Assembly (NCBI GenBank): GCA_938091995.1
Contig: CALKNZ010000079.1
Location: 1 to 64,000 of the forward strand
Direction of reading: 5' to 3'
Source: an uncultured Luminiphilus sp.
GTDB taxonomy: Bacteria > Pseudomonadota > Gammaproteobacteria > Pseudomonadales > Halieaceae
DNA length: 64,000 nucleotides
Positions 35,261 to 44,913 of this stretch are shown piece after piece. The notes below the pieces were generated by a model. That model ran no database searches. It had not been told where the DNA came from and was given only the letters and a program-made list of their open reading frames with translations. The translations under genes and the position numbers were made by a program. Within the stretch, counting starts at the first letter, position 1. Every line of letters starts with the position of its first letter.

Positions 35261-36508
35261 GTGTCTCAAAACGCGTCCAAGCCAGTCGATCAAAAACAGC
35301 AAGAAGCGCGCATTCTGGCCTATAAGAACTGCAGGAATGATTCTCTGTCCTTGTGCGAAAGCCTCTCCCCTGAGGATCAGATGATTCAGGGCGCGCCATT
35401 CGCTAGCCCGCCGAAGTGGCATTTGGCCCATACCACCTGGTTTTTTGCGACCTTTGTATTGGAACCTTTAGCCCTAGCACCTGGCATCCCAAATAGCTGG
35501 AAGACACTGTTTAACTCTTACTACAACGGTCTTGGGCAACCACATGCTCGGGCTGCCCGGGGCATTTTGAGTCGACCCGCGCTGTCCGATATTATTGAGT
35601 GGCGGAAGCAAGTTGATGAGCAGATATTACTAGGTTTAAGCTCTCAGCACTTTAAAGCCACACAACTGCAACTCATCGAGTTAGGCATTCAACACGAGAT
35701 GCAACATCAGGAGCTGTTGCTGACCGACCTGCTGTACAGCTTCTCGCTCAACCCCAGCCACCCTGCCTATAGTGCAACGCCTCCAGTGTCATCTCCAACC
35801 GTCGGCCCAATAGATTGGCTGGAATTCGACGGTGGACTCGTTGAGGTTGGCGCCAGTGCCGATGGCTTCTCATTTGATAACGAACATCCTCGACATCGCC
35901 ATTTTCTTGAGCCCTTCGCCATCGCTAATCGCTTGGTTACCAATGGCGAATACCTTGAGTTTATAGAGGCTGATGGTTATCTAGACCCACAATGGTGGCT
36001 ATCTGACGGCTGGGATGCTGTTAATCGAGAGCAGTGGCGACGTCCTCTACACTGGATTGACCAAGATCATACCTTCAGTTTACGAGGGGTTCAGTCACTT
36101 AATTTAAACGCACCTGTCTGTCACCTTTCGGGTTATGAGGCGGACGCCTTTGCACGCTGGGCCGACTGCCGACTACCAACCGAATTTGAATGGGAGTATG
36201 CCGCCACTACCCAGGCGCCTAAAACAAGGTCGGTGGGCTTATGTGCCGCTATAAGTCACCCCGGGTGGTTCGGTAGTGTGTGGCAATGGACGCAATCCGC
36301 CTATGGGCCCTACCCCGGTTTCCGAGCCGATGAGGGCGCCGTTGGCGAGTACAACGGAAAGTTCATGAGCGGCCAATGGGTTTTACGCGGCAGCTCTTTC
36401 GCCACTCCAGAGTCTCAACAACGACTACACTACCGAAACTTTTTTTATCCGGGAGACCGCTGGCAATTCACAGGCCTGCGCCTCGCTAAAACGGCTAATC
36501 CTCTATGA
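35261..36508 (+). CDS. egtB: Ergothioneine biosynthesis protein EgtB (iron sulfoxide synthase)
   Basis: 415 residues from GTG 35261 (CGGAGTGG upstream); an upstream GTG at 35216 is less likely. An N-terminal DinB-like helical domain carries the iron ligands: HLAH (53-56) and HEMQH (145-149), equivalent to the mycobacterial His triad. The C-terminal FGE/sulfatase-modifying-factor domain shows FAIANRLVTNGEYLEFI, LPTEFEWEYA and the end WVLRGSSFATPESQQRLHYR. EgtB joins hercynine to a thiol donor (glutamylcysteine or cysteine) with O2. It overlaps egtD by 4 nt. Confident. Confidence 0.96.
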   Translation: MSQNASKPVDQKQQEARILAYKNCRNDSLSLCESLSPEDQMIQGAPFASPPKWHLAHTTWFFATFVLEPLALAPGIPNSWKTLFNSYYNGLGQPHARAARGILSRPALSDIIEWRKQVDEQILLGLSSQHFKATQLQLIELGIQHEMQHQELLLTDLLYSFSLNPSHPAYSATPPVSSPTVGPIDWLEFDGGLVEVGASADGFSFDNEHPRHRHFLEPFAIANRLVTNGEYLEFIEADGYLDPQWWLSDGWDAVNREQWRRPLHWIDQDHTFSLRGVQSLNLNAPVCHLSGYEADAFARWADCRLPTEFEWEYAATTQAPKTRSVGLCAAISHPGWFGSVWQWTQSAYGPYPGFRADEGAVGEYNGKFMSGQWVLRGSSFATPESQQRLHYRNFFYPGDRWQFTGLRLAKTANPL

Positions 36509-37491
36509 CACTACGGTCCCCCCGCGCACAGAATTCACCGCCCAACCTAAAATTTATTGAAACAAAGACCGTCCCCATCGATGAAGCTCGGGAAGTTTTA
36601 GCCTCTTTGACTCAGGATCCACCGCGTTTATCACCCAAATATTTTTACGATTCTCGAGGCTCTGAACTCTTCGAGCACATTACCGAGCTGCCCGAGTACT
36701 ACCTGACACGTGCTGAAGCCGAAATCTTCGATCTTCACTTAAATGACATCGCAGAGGCACTGGGCAGTGGCGACATCATTATTGAACCGGGCAGCGGCAA
36801 CTGCAGCAAAGTCCAGCCCCTACTCGAACGCGCAACCCCTAGCGCTTTTGTACCGATTGATATTGCCGGAGACTTTCTTTGGGAGGCAGCCGCCACAACG
36901 GCTCTCGCACATCCCGATCTATCGGTGACGGCGATCGCCGCCGACTTCACTATGGACTGGAACTTTACGGATAAAATTCCCCACGGGCGGCGCATCGTCT
37001 TCTACCCAGGTTCAACCTTAGGAAATTTTGACCCCGCCGCTCAAAGAGGCTTCATACAGAAACTTGCAAAAGTTGTGGGCGCGCAGGGAGGTATTTTGCT
37101 TGGCGTCGATCTACATAAGGAGAGCACGGTTTTACAGCGTGCCTATGACGATGCGGCAGGAGTGACTGCTGCATTTAATCGCAACATGCTTAGCGTCGTT
37201 AATGCTAGAACCGGGTCTAATTTTGCGCCCAACAGTTGGCAGCACCAAGCTCGCTATAACACCAAATTGCGACGCATTGAAATGGAGCTCGTCGCACAAT
37301 CAAACCAGTCAGTAACTATCGGCGGGCAAACACTGGCTTTTGCTCAAGGCGCGGTTATTCGAACTGAGCATTCACACAAATTTACCCTTGAGAATATTAG
37401 AGACCTCGCCAGTGCTGGGGGCATGACCGTCACGCACCACTGGCTTGATCGTCAATCGCAGTTTTGCCTGGCCTTATTACAGACGGACTAA
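36505..37491 (+). CDS. egtD: L-histidine N-alpha-methyltransferase EgtD
   Basis: 328 residues. SAM-dependent enzyme that trimethylates histidine to hercynine, the first step to ergothioneine. Seen: LSPKYFYDSRGSELFEHITE, ELPEYYLTRAEAEIF, SAM-binding IIEPGSGNCSK, and VFYPGSTLGNFDP, all hallmarks of the DUF2260/EgtD family. Its ATG overlaps the egtB stop (ATGA), and its own end overlaps a convergent aminotransferase by 4 nt. EgtC, EgtA and EgtE are not in the window; the last step may use another PLP lyase. Confidence 0.96.
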   Translation: MTLRSPRAQNSPPNLKFIETKTVPIDEAREVLASLTQDPPRLSPKYFYDSRGSELFEHITELPEYYLTRAEAEIFDLHLNDIAEALGSGDIIIEPGSGNCSKVQPLLERATPSAFVPIDIAGDFLWEAAATTALAHPDLSVTAIAADFTMDWNFTDKIPHGRRIVFYPGSTLGNFDPAAQRGFIQKLAKVVGAQGGILLGVDLHKESTVLQRAYDDAAGVTAAFNRNMLSVVNARTGSNFAPNSWQHQARYNTKLRRIEMELVAQSNQSVTIGGQTLAFAQGAVIRTEHSHKFTLENIRDLASAGGMTVTHHWLDRQSQFCLALLQTD

Positions 37492-38834
37492 ACAGCCAGA
37501 CCTTCCGCAGTCACAAAATCGAGGGTGCTATCGAGGGCTCGACCCAGCTTATCCATGATTTCATCGACATGAACTTCTTGAATGATCAGCGGCGGACACA
37601 ATGCCATCCGATTACCGCCCAAGGGTCGAATAATGAGCCCATTATCCTCAGCCGCCTTGGCACAAAACTGCGCAACCTTCATACCCTCAAAGGGCTGTTT
37701 GGTGTTTTTATTGGCGACCAGTTCCAGTGCCCCCAACAACCCCATGGCAGAGACTTCTCCAACCAGAGGGTGATTCGCAAACTCTGATAACCGCTTCGCC
37801 ATGTAGACACCCAGTGTGGCAGCGTGCTCAAAAAGATTATCACGCACATAGATATCCAGCACCTTGCTCGCTACGGCACAGCCCAGCGGGTGGCCGCTGT
37901 AAGTATAACCGTGGCCAAAAACCCCCATGTCCGTCGCGGGCCCAGCAATGGCGTCGGCAATATCTCCAGCGACAATGGCAGCCGATAAAGGCACATAAGC
38001 TGAGGTCAGCGCCTTGGCACACGCCATCATCCGAGGCTTCATATTGAGCTTTTCAGCACCAAAGGCAGCGCCGAGGCGCCCGAACCCACAGATCACTTCG
38101 TCGTCCCAAAGCATGATGCCGTATTTATCCAATACGGTCTGGACTGCCTCAAAATAACCCTCGGGAGGAATGATGACACCACCCGCACCGTTAACAGGCT
38201 CTGCAATCATAGCTGCAATAGTATCGGGACCTTCAGCCAGAATAAGGGCTTCGAGTTCCCGTGCACGTCTGGCCACAAAATCAGCCTCGGTCTCTCCGGG
38301 CTCAGCACAGCGGTAATAGTGCGGGGCACCGGTTCTTAAGACACCCAACGCGTCAAAGGGTAATTGAAAGTGCGCATGATTAGCCGGCAAACCCGTCAGC
38401 GCTGCTGAGGCGACAGATACCCCATGATAGCCCTTGTCTCGGGCAATGATCTTTACCCGCTCGGGTTGACCACTTGCAACGGCATAATAGCGAATCAGCT
38501 TAACCAGAGTGTCGTTGGCATCAGAGCCAGAGGCGCCTAAAAACACGCGGGCATCCTCAACAGGAGACATCGCCGCAAGCTTATCTGCAAGCTCAATCGC
38601 TGACGGATGGGTTTTACCACTGAACATATGGCTGAAACTTAATTGCTCCATTTGGCGGGTCGCCGTTTCAATGATTTCCTGATTGCCGTAGCCCAACGAA
38701 GTGCACCACAGACCCGCCATGCCCTCGAGGTACTGCTTGCCCGCCTCGTCATAAATGTAGGGCCCTTCACCTCGCGATACCACCATCACTTCAGTAGCCG
38801 CAGGGTTGGTCGTTGGATAGATCATAGCTGTCAT
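37488..38834 (-). CDS. Class III aminotransferase (omega-amino acid:pyruvate type)
   Basis: 448 residues from ATG 38834 (GTGGGG upstream; an ATG seven codons earlier lacks support). Fold-type I PLP enzyme: GLWCTSLGYG near 47, FLGASGSDANDT near 108, YHGVSVASAALTG, DEVICGFGRLG with the PLP-ring Asp, and the Schiff-base Lys in ACAKALTSAYVPL. The family transfers omega-amino groups of beta-alanine, GABA, taurine, putrescine and similar compounds. With gabD 2.4 kb away a role in GABA or polyamine use is possible. A second family member is at 54021-55334. Confidence 0.88.
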   Translation of the reverse strand: MTAMIYPTTNPAATEVMVVSRGEGPYIYDEAGKQYLEGMAGLWCTSLGYGNQEIIETATRQMEQLSFSHMFSGKTHPSAIELADKLAAMSPVEDARVFLGASGSDANDTLVKLIRYYAVASGQPERVKIIARDKGYHGVSVASAALTGLPANHAHFQLPFDALGVLRTGAPHYYRCAEPGETEADFVARRARELEALILAEGPDTIAAMIAEPVNGAGGVIIPPEGYFEAVQTVLDKYGIMLWDDEVICGFGRLGAAFGAEKLNMKPRMMACAKALTSAYVPLSAAIVAGDIADAIAGPATDMGVFGHGYTYSGHPLGCAVASKVLDIYVRDNLFEHAATLGVYMAKRLSEFANHPLVGEVSAMGLLGALELVANKNTKQPFEGMKVAQFCAKAAEDNGLIIRPLGGNRMALCPPLIIQEVHVDEIMDKLGRALDSTLDFVTAEGLAV

Positions 38835-39127
38835 GGTGTGCCCCACTCGCGTCAAAACTCTTCGCTAAAGCTACTCCGTCATTAGGTATTAGCCAACCCC
38901 CTAAAAGGGGTGTTTTCGGTGAGCTCAGCCCCACTTTTTAAATCAAGGCATTGGCGACAATAAACCCTCGAAAATGACCTGACTCTGACGTATCTTGTTG
39001 GAGCATTGGGCAGCTTCTCTTTATTGCCAATACGCTGTGCCACCGCAGCTTGTATCGGGCCTACGTGTACTTGCTATCGGCAGCGAATAATGACCTCCAC
39101 AACAATAACTTCTAAGGACGGAACATC

Positions 39128-39523
39128 ATGGAAAAGCTAGCAGTCACTTTAGGAAGGTGCCTTCTTGGACTCTATTTTTTAATGCCTGGAATATCAAAAG
39201 TCACCAGCTACCAAGCCATGCTCGACTACATGAACCTGCACAACATACCGATGGCAGATGTGCTGCTCCCCATCACAACAGCCCTGCAAATTTTAGGGGG
39301 CCTGTGCTTAATCGCAGGCTTCCGAATTAAAGAAATTGCTCTGATGTTTGCTGGCATGACCCTTTTAATCAATCTGGGCATGCACGACTTTTGGAATATC
39401 TACCCAGAGACGGACCAAGGCCATGAAGTGCAAAATTTCGTTAAAAATCTTGGCATCTTTGCGGGGCTATTGGTAATGAGCGCAGCTCAGCACTTGCCTC
39501 AATGGCGCGTGGCTAAGGCGTAA
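39128..39523 (+). CDS. DoxX family membrane protein
   Basis: 131 residues with four membrane helices. The DoxX signature is seen in GRCLLGLYFLMPGISK near 8-24 and ILGGLCLIAGFRIKEIAL near 58. AAGGA precedes the ATG. Family members are small quinone- or redox-linked membrane proteins; the role here is unknown. Convergent with the TPR gene. Confidence 0.9.
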   Translation: MEKLAVTLGRCLLGLYFLMPGISKVTSYQAMLDYMNLHNIPMADVLLPITTALQILGGLCLIAGFRIKEIALMFAGMTLLINLGMHDFWNIYPETDQGHEVQNFVKNLGIFAGLLVMSAAQHLPQWRVAKA

Positions 39524-39549
39524 CCCCAAAAATCTGCAGATCTGGCACG

Positions 39550-41247
39550 TCAATCGAGCACCACAGCCTCGTTGAGTTCTAGATCTGCACTTTCCCAAGC
39601 CGTTTGCCATTGACTGGCGCGAGCATCTGCGGCGCCCTTTTGGCTTTGAGCACGCAGTGCCTGCGTCAGCCCAAATAAAGCCCAACCGTTGTTTTGGTTC
39701 CACTCCAGGTCACGCTCAAATACCGCCTGGGCCTCCTCAAAAAGCTCCGCTCGCAGCAAGGCCACGCCCAGATACAAGCGCATAGACTGAGGCCAATCCG
39801 GAGGCTCGGTGTAGTTATTAGTGTCCTCAACGGCAACCCCGGCTCTGAAAGACGAGACCGCCTCATCGAGGTCGCCCATGGCAAGTTGTATTTCTCCCCT
39901 CAGGCCATGAGACGCCAAAGTTACTATTTCAGTGGTTGCCGTCGCACCGGCGCGATTGCCCCCAACGTCAGGCGCAGACGCGAGGGTCTCAAGTTTTTTA
40001 AGCTCTGCCTTTGCGAGCTCTAGCTCACCCGTAGCAACCAAGGCACTGCCTTTTACATAAGACCAAATCCCAGATAAGTATGGCGTTGTTTTTTCGGGCG
40101 GACCCATCGCCAGAAGTTCATCCCAACGCCCAAAAATCTTCAGCACCAACCAGGGTGCTGCGCGACGCTTTTGAGCGCGCCCCATAGTCGCGGCCTCAGG
40201 AGATAACCGATTGGCCATCTCCCAGGCTGAGGTAGCTGCGGTAGCGTAATTACCCTGCATAGTCGCCGCGAAGCGAATAAAATCCAGCGCGTGGCCAGCA
40301 TGTACGCGATGAGATAAATTATAAGTTCCCTGATTCGGCAATGGGCGATTACCCCAGATCGCCGCAAACTCTTTATCGACCGCCAGCGATCGGCGATTGT
40401 TAGCAATAGCCCGATCATAATCGCCAACGCGAATAAAAATGTGCGCCGGCATGTGCACAACATGCCCTCCTATAGGCACCGTTGCTTCCAGAGCATTCGC
40501 CGAAACCATGGCGCGCTCAGGACGACGTGATGCTTCAATCAAATGAATGTGTAAATGCAGAACACCAGGGTGCGTCTGGTCGACCTCAATAATCTTCTCC
40601 AGAGACCTTGCCACCTGTAAGGTCTCGTCCTTGGGCTCCCCAGAACTATCCCAATAATCCCATCGGCGAATCGACATATAGCTGGCCGCATAGAGTGCGG
40701 CAACATCTGGATCCTCAGGATACTGCCGGTTAAGCGTTCGCATCGCCGCGAGGTAGGCCCGATCTCTAGCCTCAGGCTCGGGAATGGCCGCGTCATCATA
40801 GAATATTTGAAGGGCACCTATGAGCGCCTTCTCGACCTCACTGGCACGCGCGATGTAGGTTACCGCTTTAGCAATTGCCGCTTTACCCATGCCATTGGGG
40901 TCGTCAGGCATTCCTGCATAACGCGAATTGGGGTTGGGACCCGCAGCATGGGCGAGGCCCCAATAGGGCATAGGATGCGTCGGATCGAGGCGCGATGCCT
41001 CCTGGTAAGAGGCAATGGATTCTGGAAAGTAAAACGCCCAAGCCAGGCGCAATCCTTGGTCGAAATAAGGCTGGGCTTGCGCTGATAAATTTACCGAGGG
41101 CCGAGAATAAACCCCGGATCCGGGTACTAATATCGCACGGTGCTTTGCGGCTTGGGGGGATGCATGTTCATCAAGCGCAGCGCTATAAAACGTGCTGAAG
41201 CACAAACAAAAACCAAACATTGTTAAAGAAAATCGTCTGACCAGCAA
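39550..41247 (-). CDS. Secreted tetratricopeptide-repeat protein
   Basis: 565 residues from TTG 41247, which has GAGGA 8 nt upstream (an ATG at 41220 is an alternative). A signal peptide ends near residue 25. TPR-like helix pairs appear at several places: ARLAWAFYFPESIASYQEA near 70, HMPAHIFIRVGDYDRAIANN in the middle, and LAMGDLDEAVSSF and LRAELFEEAQAVFERDL near the end. The His-rich LHLHIHLIEA stretch is a hallmark of this conserved periplasmic family, whose function is not known to me. Confidence 0.82.
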   Translation of the reverse strand: MLVRRFSLTMFGFCLCFSTFYSAALDEHASPQAAKHRAILVPGSGVYSRPSVNLSAQAQPYFDQGLRLAWAFYFPESIASYQEASRLDPTHPMPYWGLAHAAGPNPNSRYAGMPDDPNGMGKAAIAKAVTYIARASEVEKALIGALQIFYDDAAIPEPEARDRAYLAAMRTLNRQYPEDPDVAALYAASYMSIRRWDYWDSSGEPKDETLQVARSLEKIIEVDQTHPGVLHLHIHLIEASRRPERAMVSANALEATVPIGGHVVHMPAHIFIRVGDYDRAIANNRRSLAVDKEFAAIWGNRPLPNQGTYNLSHRVHAGHALDFIRFAATMQGNYATAATSAWEMANRLSPEAATMGRAQKRRAAPWLVLKIFGRWDELLAMGPPEKTTPYLSGIWSYVKGSALVATGELELAKAELKKLETLASAPDVGGNRAGATATTEIVTLASHGLRGEIQLAMGDLDEAVSSFRAGVAVEDTNNYTEPPDWPQSMRLYLGVALLRAELFEEAQAVFERDLEWNQNNGWALFGLTQALRAQSQKGAADARASQWQTAWESADLELNEAVVLD

Positions 41248-41544
41248 AACTTGTTCCTCAATGGATAGCAGCAGAAGCTATGAATCTTATACTCCCTCAG
41301 CGGTTTTGCCAGTTAGGCTACTGACTCAGTCGAAGCAAACTAATTTTCTCTACACACCGGTGACACCGTTAAGACACTCTTGTCACGACTAAAACTCGCT
41401 TTCGGCGCAAATTACAGGATACTTCCTTACGCCTGCCACCTGTCGCAACAAAGCACCCACTCCTGAGTAAACTCAGTGTTACGATCAAAAGCTTCTGGTA
41501 GGGGAACTCTGATTTGAGGCTAAAAATTTACTGGGAGAGCCAAT
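41248..41544. other. Intergenic region between TPR and zinc-ribbon genes
   Basis: About 300 nt without a convincing gene. It holds a short CTGAGT/ACTCAG inverted repeat near 41465-41478, and at the end a GGGAGAG before a small open frame (41545-41652). The TPR gene promoter should lie here on the minus strand. Confidence 0.35.
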
Positions 41545-41615
41545 ATGTCCAACCTATGGTCCACACAACCGCCACAATCAATGGCCGCTGGCATTGTCAA
41601 ATTTCTTTCTAAATA

Positions 41616-41792
41616 TCATTGCGCCTTGGATTTTTCTTTACCGCAGCGCTGACAGCGGAACCGAGTGATCAACTCTCCCCGACGGACGGCAAAAGGGTCC
41701 GTTTTTACAATTTGCCATTTGTGGTGTCCGTTTCGACAGAGGGTCTGATCCGGCTTACTGATTTTACCTCTGAACTGAAGTACGTCAGCCAT
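41616..41792 (-). CDS. Small zinc-ribbon-like protein
   Basis: 58 residues from ATG 41792, 4 nt after the glpK stop. MADVLQF is followed by LCRNGHHKW, and near the C-terminus RFRCQRCGKEK: a Cys/His knuckle and a CxxC knuckle that could together bind one zinc. The frame continues upstream into glpK, but that part is antisense-like shadow and is rejected. I recall similar short proteins in gammaproteobacteria but no assigned function. Coupling to glpK suggests shared transcription only. Confidence 0.7.
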   Translation of the reverse strand: MADVLQFRGKISKPDQTLCRNGHHKWQIVKTDPFAVRRGELITRFRCQRCGKEKSKAQ

Positions 41793-41796
41793 GTTC

Positions 41797-43293
41797 TCAA
41801 CCTGATAACTGGGCGCGAGCAACTGCATTTTTCCAAGCCTGCCACCGCTGCGCGCGTTTCTTAGGCGATAGTGCCACCTTGAATTCACGGTCCACACCCC
41901 AAACCTTTGCGATATCTGCTGTAGAGCTCCACAGGCCAACACCCAGTCCCGCAAGAAAGCAGGCACCTGCTGCCGTTGTTTCAATAACCTTAGGTCTAAT
42001 GATCTTGCAACCCAGATAATTGGCTTGAAGCTGCATCAACAGGTTATTGGCCGCAGCTCCGCCATCAACACGAAGAGCTCTCATACGCTTAGCGGCTTCC
42101 GATTCCATAAGATTAAGTATGTCAGCATTTTGTAGCGCCATGGCATCCAATGTTGCTCTGGCAATATGACCACGACCACTACCTCTGGTCAGGCCGCAAA
42201 TCGTACCCCGAGCCTCTGGATCCCAATAGGGAGCGCCCAAGCCCGCAAGGGCTGGCACAAACTCCACCCCACCACTGTCTTCCACAGTTTCAGCCAGTGC
42301 CTCTATCTCAGGAGCTGTCCTAATAATTCCCAATTCATCACGTAGCCACTGCACAGCAGCGCCACATACGAAGGCACCGCCTTCTAATGCGTAACTAACA
42401 GGTCCACCACGCCCTAACTGCCAACCAATAGTGGTTAATAGCCCTCCCTCAGACCTTAAGCGATCAGCCCCTGTATTCATCAATATGAATGAACCGGTCC
42501 CAAACGTACATTTTGCATCCCCCGGTTTGAAGCATGCCTGACCAAACAAAGCGGCTTGTTGGTCACCGGCCATACCGGCGATAGGAATGCCATCGGGGAG
42601 ATCTCGCAGGCCCTTGGTGTGCCCTAACACGGCACTTGAGGGCACCACCTCGGGCAAGGTGTGCCGCGGCACACCAAACAGCTGGAGTAAGTCATCATCC
42701 CAGGCTTGGGTTTCCAGATTTAGTAGCGAGGTCCTCGACGCATTAGAAACGTCCGTAGCGTGAATAGCGCCACCACTGAGTCGCCACAACAAAAACGCAT
42801 CAACCGTTCCCAAAGCCACCTTACCTTGGCTCAAACGACGGGCAATACCTGAGGTGTTATCTAATAACCAACGAAATTTACTCGCCGAAAAATAGGGATC
42901 AAGAACGAGACCCGTTTTATTACGCACGGCAGGCTCGTGACCGGCTTTTTTTAAGTCCTCACAAAAATCTGTGGTTCGGCGGCATTGCCAAACGACCGCA
43001 TTATTCAGAGGGTTGCCTGTATCACGGTCCCATACCAGAGCCGTCTCGCGTTGGTTGGTGATGCCAATCCCGGCGATCTGTGCAGGCTTCGCCAGACCTT
43101 TGCGCAAGACTGAACGAATCCCTTTCAAAACCGAAGACCAAATAGCCTCAGGTTCGTGCTCAACCCATCCCGGCTTGGCATAAAGTTGAGGAAACTCATG
43201 GTTTACGCTGCCCAACAGCCGACCGTCAGCAGACATAACCGCAACGGTGGTGCCTGTTGTACCCTGATCAACCGCCAGAATAACCTCTGTCAT
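41797..43293 (-). CDS. glpK: Glycerol kinase
   Basis: 498 residues from ATG 43293 with GGAGAGG upstream. FGGY-family kinase: N-terminal ATP-phosphate loop ILAVDQGTTGTT, GIGITNQRETALVWDR, the substrate region DPYFSASKFRWLLDN, and C-terminal LRVDGGAAANNLLMQLQA. Phosphorylates glycerol to sn-glycerol 3-phosphate in the cytoplasm. Neither glpF nor glpD is adjacent, so the gene is detached from the usual glp operon. It shares orientation with the aldehyde dehydrogenase upstream but a terminator separates them. Confidence 0.95.
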   Translation of the reverse strand: MTEVILAVDQGTTGTTVAVMSADGRLLGSVNHEFPQLYAKPGWVEHEPEAIWSSVLKGIRSVLRKGLAKPAQIAGIGITNQRETALVWDRDTGNPLNNAVVWQCRRTTDFCEDLKKAGHEPAVRNKTGLVLDPYFSASKFRWLLDNTSGIARRLSQGKVALGTVDAFLLWRLSGGAIHATDVSNASRTSLLNLETQAWDDDLLQLFGVPRHTLPEVVPSSAVLGHTKGLRDLPDGIPIAGMAGDQQAALFGQACFKPGDAKCTFGTGSFILMNTGADRLRSEGGLLTTIGWQLGRGGPVSYALEGGAFVCGAAVQWLRDELGIIRTAPEIEALAETVEDSGGVEFVPALAGLGAPYWDPEARGTICGLTRGSGRGHIARATLDAMALQNADILNLMESEAAKRMRALRVDGGAAANNLLMQLQANYLGCKIIRPKVIETTAAGACFLAGLGVGLWSSTADIAKVWGVDREFKVALSPKKRAQRWQAWKNAVARAQLSG

Positions 43294-43353
43294 TACCAAC
43301 CTCTCCTACCGAGCACTCGCCTGTTACTCGTACCACATGACATAACTGAGCGA

Positions 43354-43380
43354 CAAAAAAAGAGCGCCCTAAAGCGCTCT
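43354..43380 (-). terminator. Intrinsic terminator of the aldehyde dehydrogenase gene
   Basis: On the minus strand AGAGCGC, six-nt loop, GCGCTCT (perfect 7-bp stem) then a run of T residues; 21 nt after the dehydrogenase stop. Confidence 0.94.
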
Positions 43381-43401
43381 ATATCGACAAAAGTCTTAAA
43401 G

Positions 43402-44835
43402 TTAAGCCGCGCTGTAACCTTCAATGGCTTTGATTTCCAGATAATCCGTGAAGCCATGAGAACCCCACTCGCGTCCATTACCCGACTGCTTAAAGCCACC
43501 AAAGGGCACGTCCATACCGCCCGAGGCGCCATTCAGATGGATATTACCCGCGCGGATTTTAGCCGCAACACGCCTCGCATGGTCGATATCTTCACCCTGC
43601 ACGTAGCCGGCAAGACCATAAGGCGTGTCGTTAGCAATCTTGATAGCCTCTTCCTCGGTATCGTAAGGAATCATCGTTAGAACGGGGCCGAAAATTTCTT
43701 CTCGGGCGATCGCCATATCGTTGTTCACCTCTGAAAACACAGTTGGGCGAACGTAATAGCCCCTCTCAATACCTTCAGGCAAACCGGCGCCGCCACAAAC
43801 AACTTTCGCACCCTCTTCAATGCCCTTGTTGATAAGACCTTGAATTTTATCCCACTGCACCTTCGAAACCACGGGTCCCATAGTCGTTTTTTCATCGGCG
43901 GTGTCACCAATCGTCACCATAGTCTCGGTAACCTTCGCGGCAATCGCTTCAGCATCAGCAAGCTTGTCTCGGGGTACCAGCATGCGCGATGGCGCGTTAC
44001 AAGATTGACCGGTGTTGTTGTACATATGCAAAACACCTCGAGTCACCGCAGCCTCTAGATCGGCATCCTCAAGAATGATATTGGGAGACTTGCCGCCCAA
44101 CTCCTGAGTAACCCGCTTGACCGTGGGAGCAGCATTTTGAGCCACCAGCGATCCAGCCCGTGTCGAACCGGTGAAGGACATCATGTCAACATCGGGATGT
44201 ACGGATAGTGCGGTCCCTACCGTGGGGCCATCACCGTTGACCAAGTTGAACACACCCGCTGGCACACCCGCTTCATGAAGGATCTCGGCATAAATATAGG
44301 ACGAGAGCGGTGCTATTTCACTGGGTTTGAGAATCATGGTGCAGCCTACTGCGATGGCCGGAGCCACCTTGCAGCTCACCTGATTAAGGGGCCAGTTCCA
44401 CGGCGTAATCAAACCGCACACTCCGATAGGCTCCTTAACCACACGGTGCTCACCCAAATCTTCAGTGAATGCGTAGGTTTTTAGCACCTTCGCCGCCTCT
44501 GCAATATGGCCTAGTCCCGCAAAAGCCTGAGCCGTCGAGGCAAGCTTAATTGGGGCCCCCATTTCTAACCGTATCGCTTCGGCGATATCGCCTAAACGAC
44601 GCTGGTAGATCTCGCAAATGCGCTCTAATAACGCGACACGCTCTTCAATTGAGGTCTGACTGAAACTCTCAAATGCAGCTTTTGCCGCTGCTACGGCTTT
44701 GTCCACATCGGTCTCATTCCCCAGTGAAATCGTTGCGCAAACCTCTTCGGTGGCCGGGTCAAAAACCTCGAAATCATTGGGGGCAGATGGCGCTACCCAC
44801 TCGCCATTAATGTAAAACTGCTTGTACTCTCTCAT
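43402..44835 (-). CDS. Aldehyde dehydrogenase family protein
   Basis: 477 residues from ATG 44835 (GAGGTGACC upstream, QFYINGEWVAP start typical). Motifs: TPWNWPLNQVSCKVAP, FTGSTRAGSLVAQ, base Glu in QELGGKSPNI and catalytic Cys in NTGQSCNAPSRM. NAD(P)-dependent oxidation of an aldehyde to an acid; closest in feel to broad-range betaine/other aldehyde dehydrogenases, but the substrate is open. A phytanoyl-CoA dioxygenase-like gene lies 78 nt upstream on the same strand, which might supply the aldehyde. Confidence 0.9.
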   Translation of the reverse strand: MREYKQFYINGEWVAPSAPNDFEVFDPATEEVCATISLGNETDVDKAVAAAKAAFESFSQTSIEERVALLERICEIYQRRLGDIAEAIRLEMGAPIKLASTAQAFAGLGHIAEAAKVLKTYAFTEDLGEHRVVKEPIGVCGLITPWNWPLNQVSCKVAPAIAVGCTMILKPSEIAPLSSYIYAEILHEAGVPAGVFNLVNGDGPTVGTALSVHPDVDMMSFTGSTRAGSLVAQNAAPTVKRVTQELGGKSPNIILEDADLEAAVTRGVLHMYNNTGQSCNAPSRMLVPRDKLADAEAIAAKVTETMVTIGDTADEKTTMGPVVSKVQWDKIQGLINKGIEEGAKVVCGGAGLPEGIERGYYVRPTVFSEVNNDMAIAREEIFGPVLTMIPYDTEEEAIKIANDTPYGLAGYVQGEDIDHARRVAAKIRAGNIHLNGASGGMDVPFGGFKQSGNGREWGSHGFTDYLEIKAIEGYSAA

Positions 44836-44913
44836 GAGGTCACCTCGGTTAAATAACTTAATCATAATAAAAATATACACTCGCAAAGCAAGAACATAGC
44901 GAAACCCAGCACA

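Noticed and set aside
41793-41984. Upstream extension of the zinc-ribbon frame into glpK
   Set aside because: It is an alternative frame of the well-supported glpK 3' end; ATG 41792 gives a sensible small protein.
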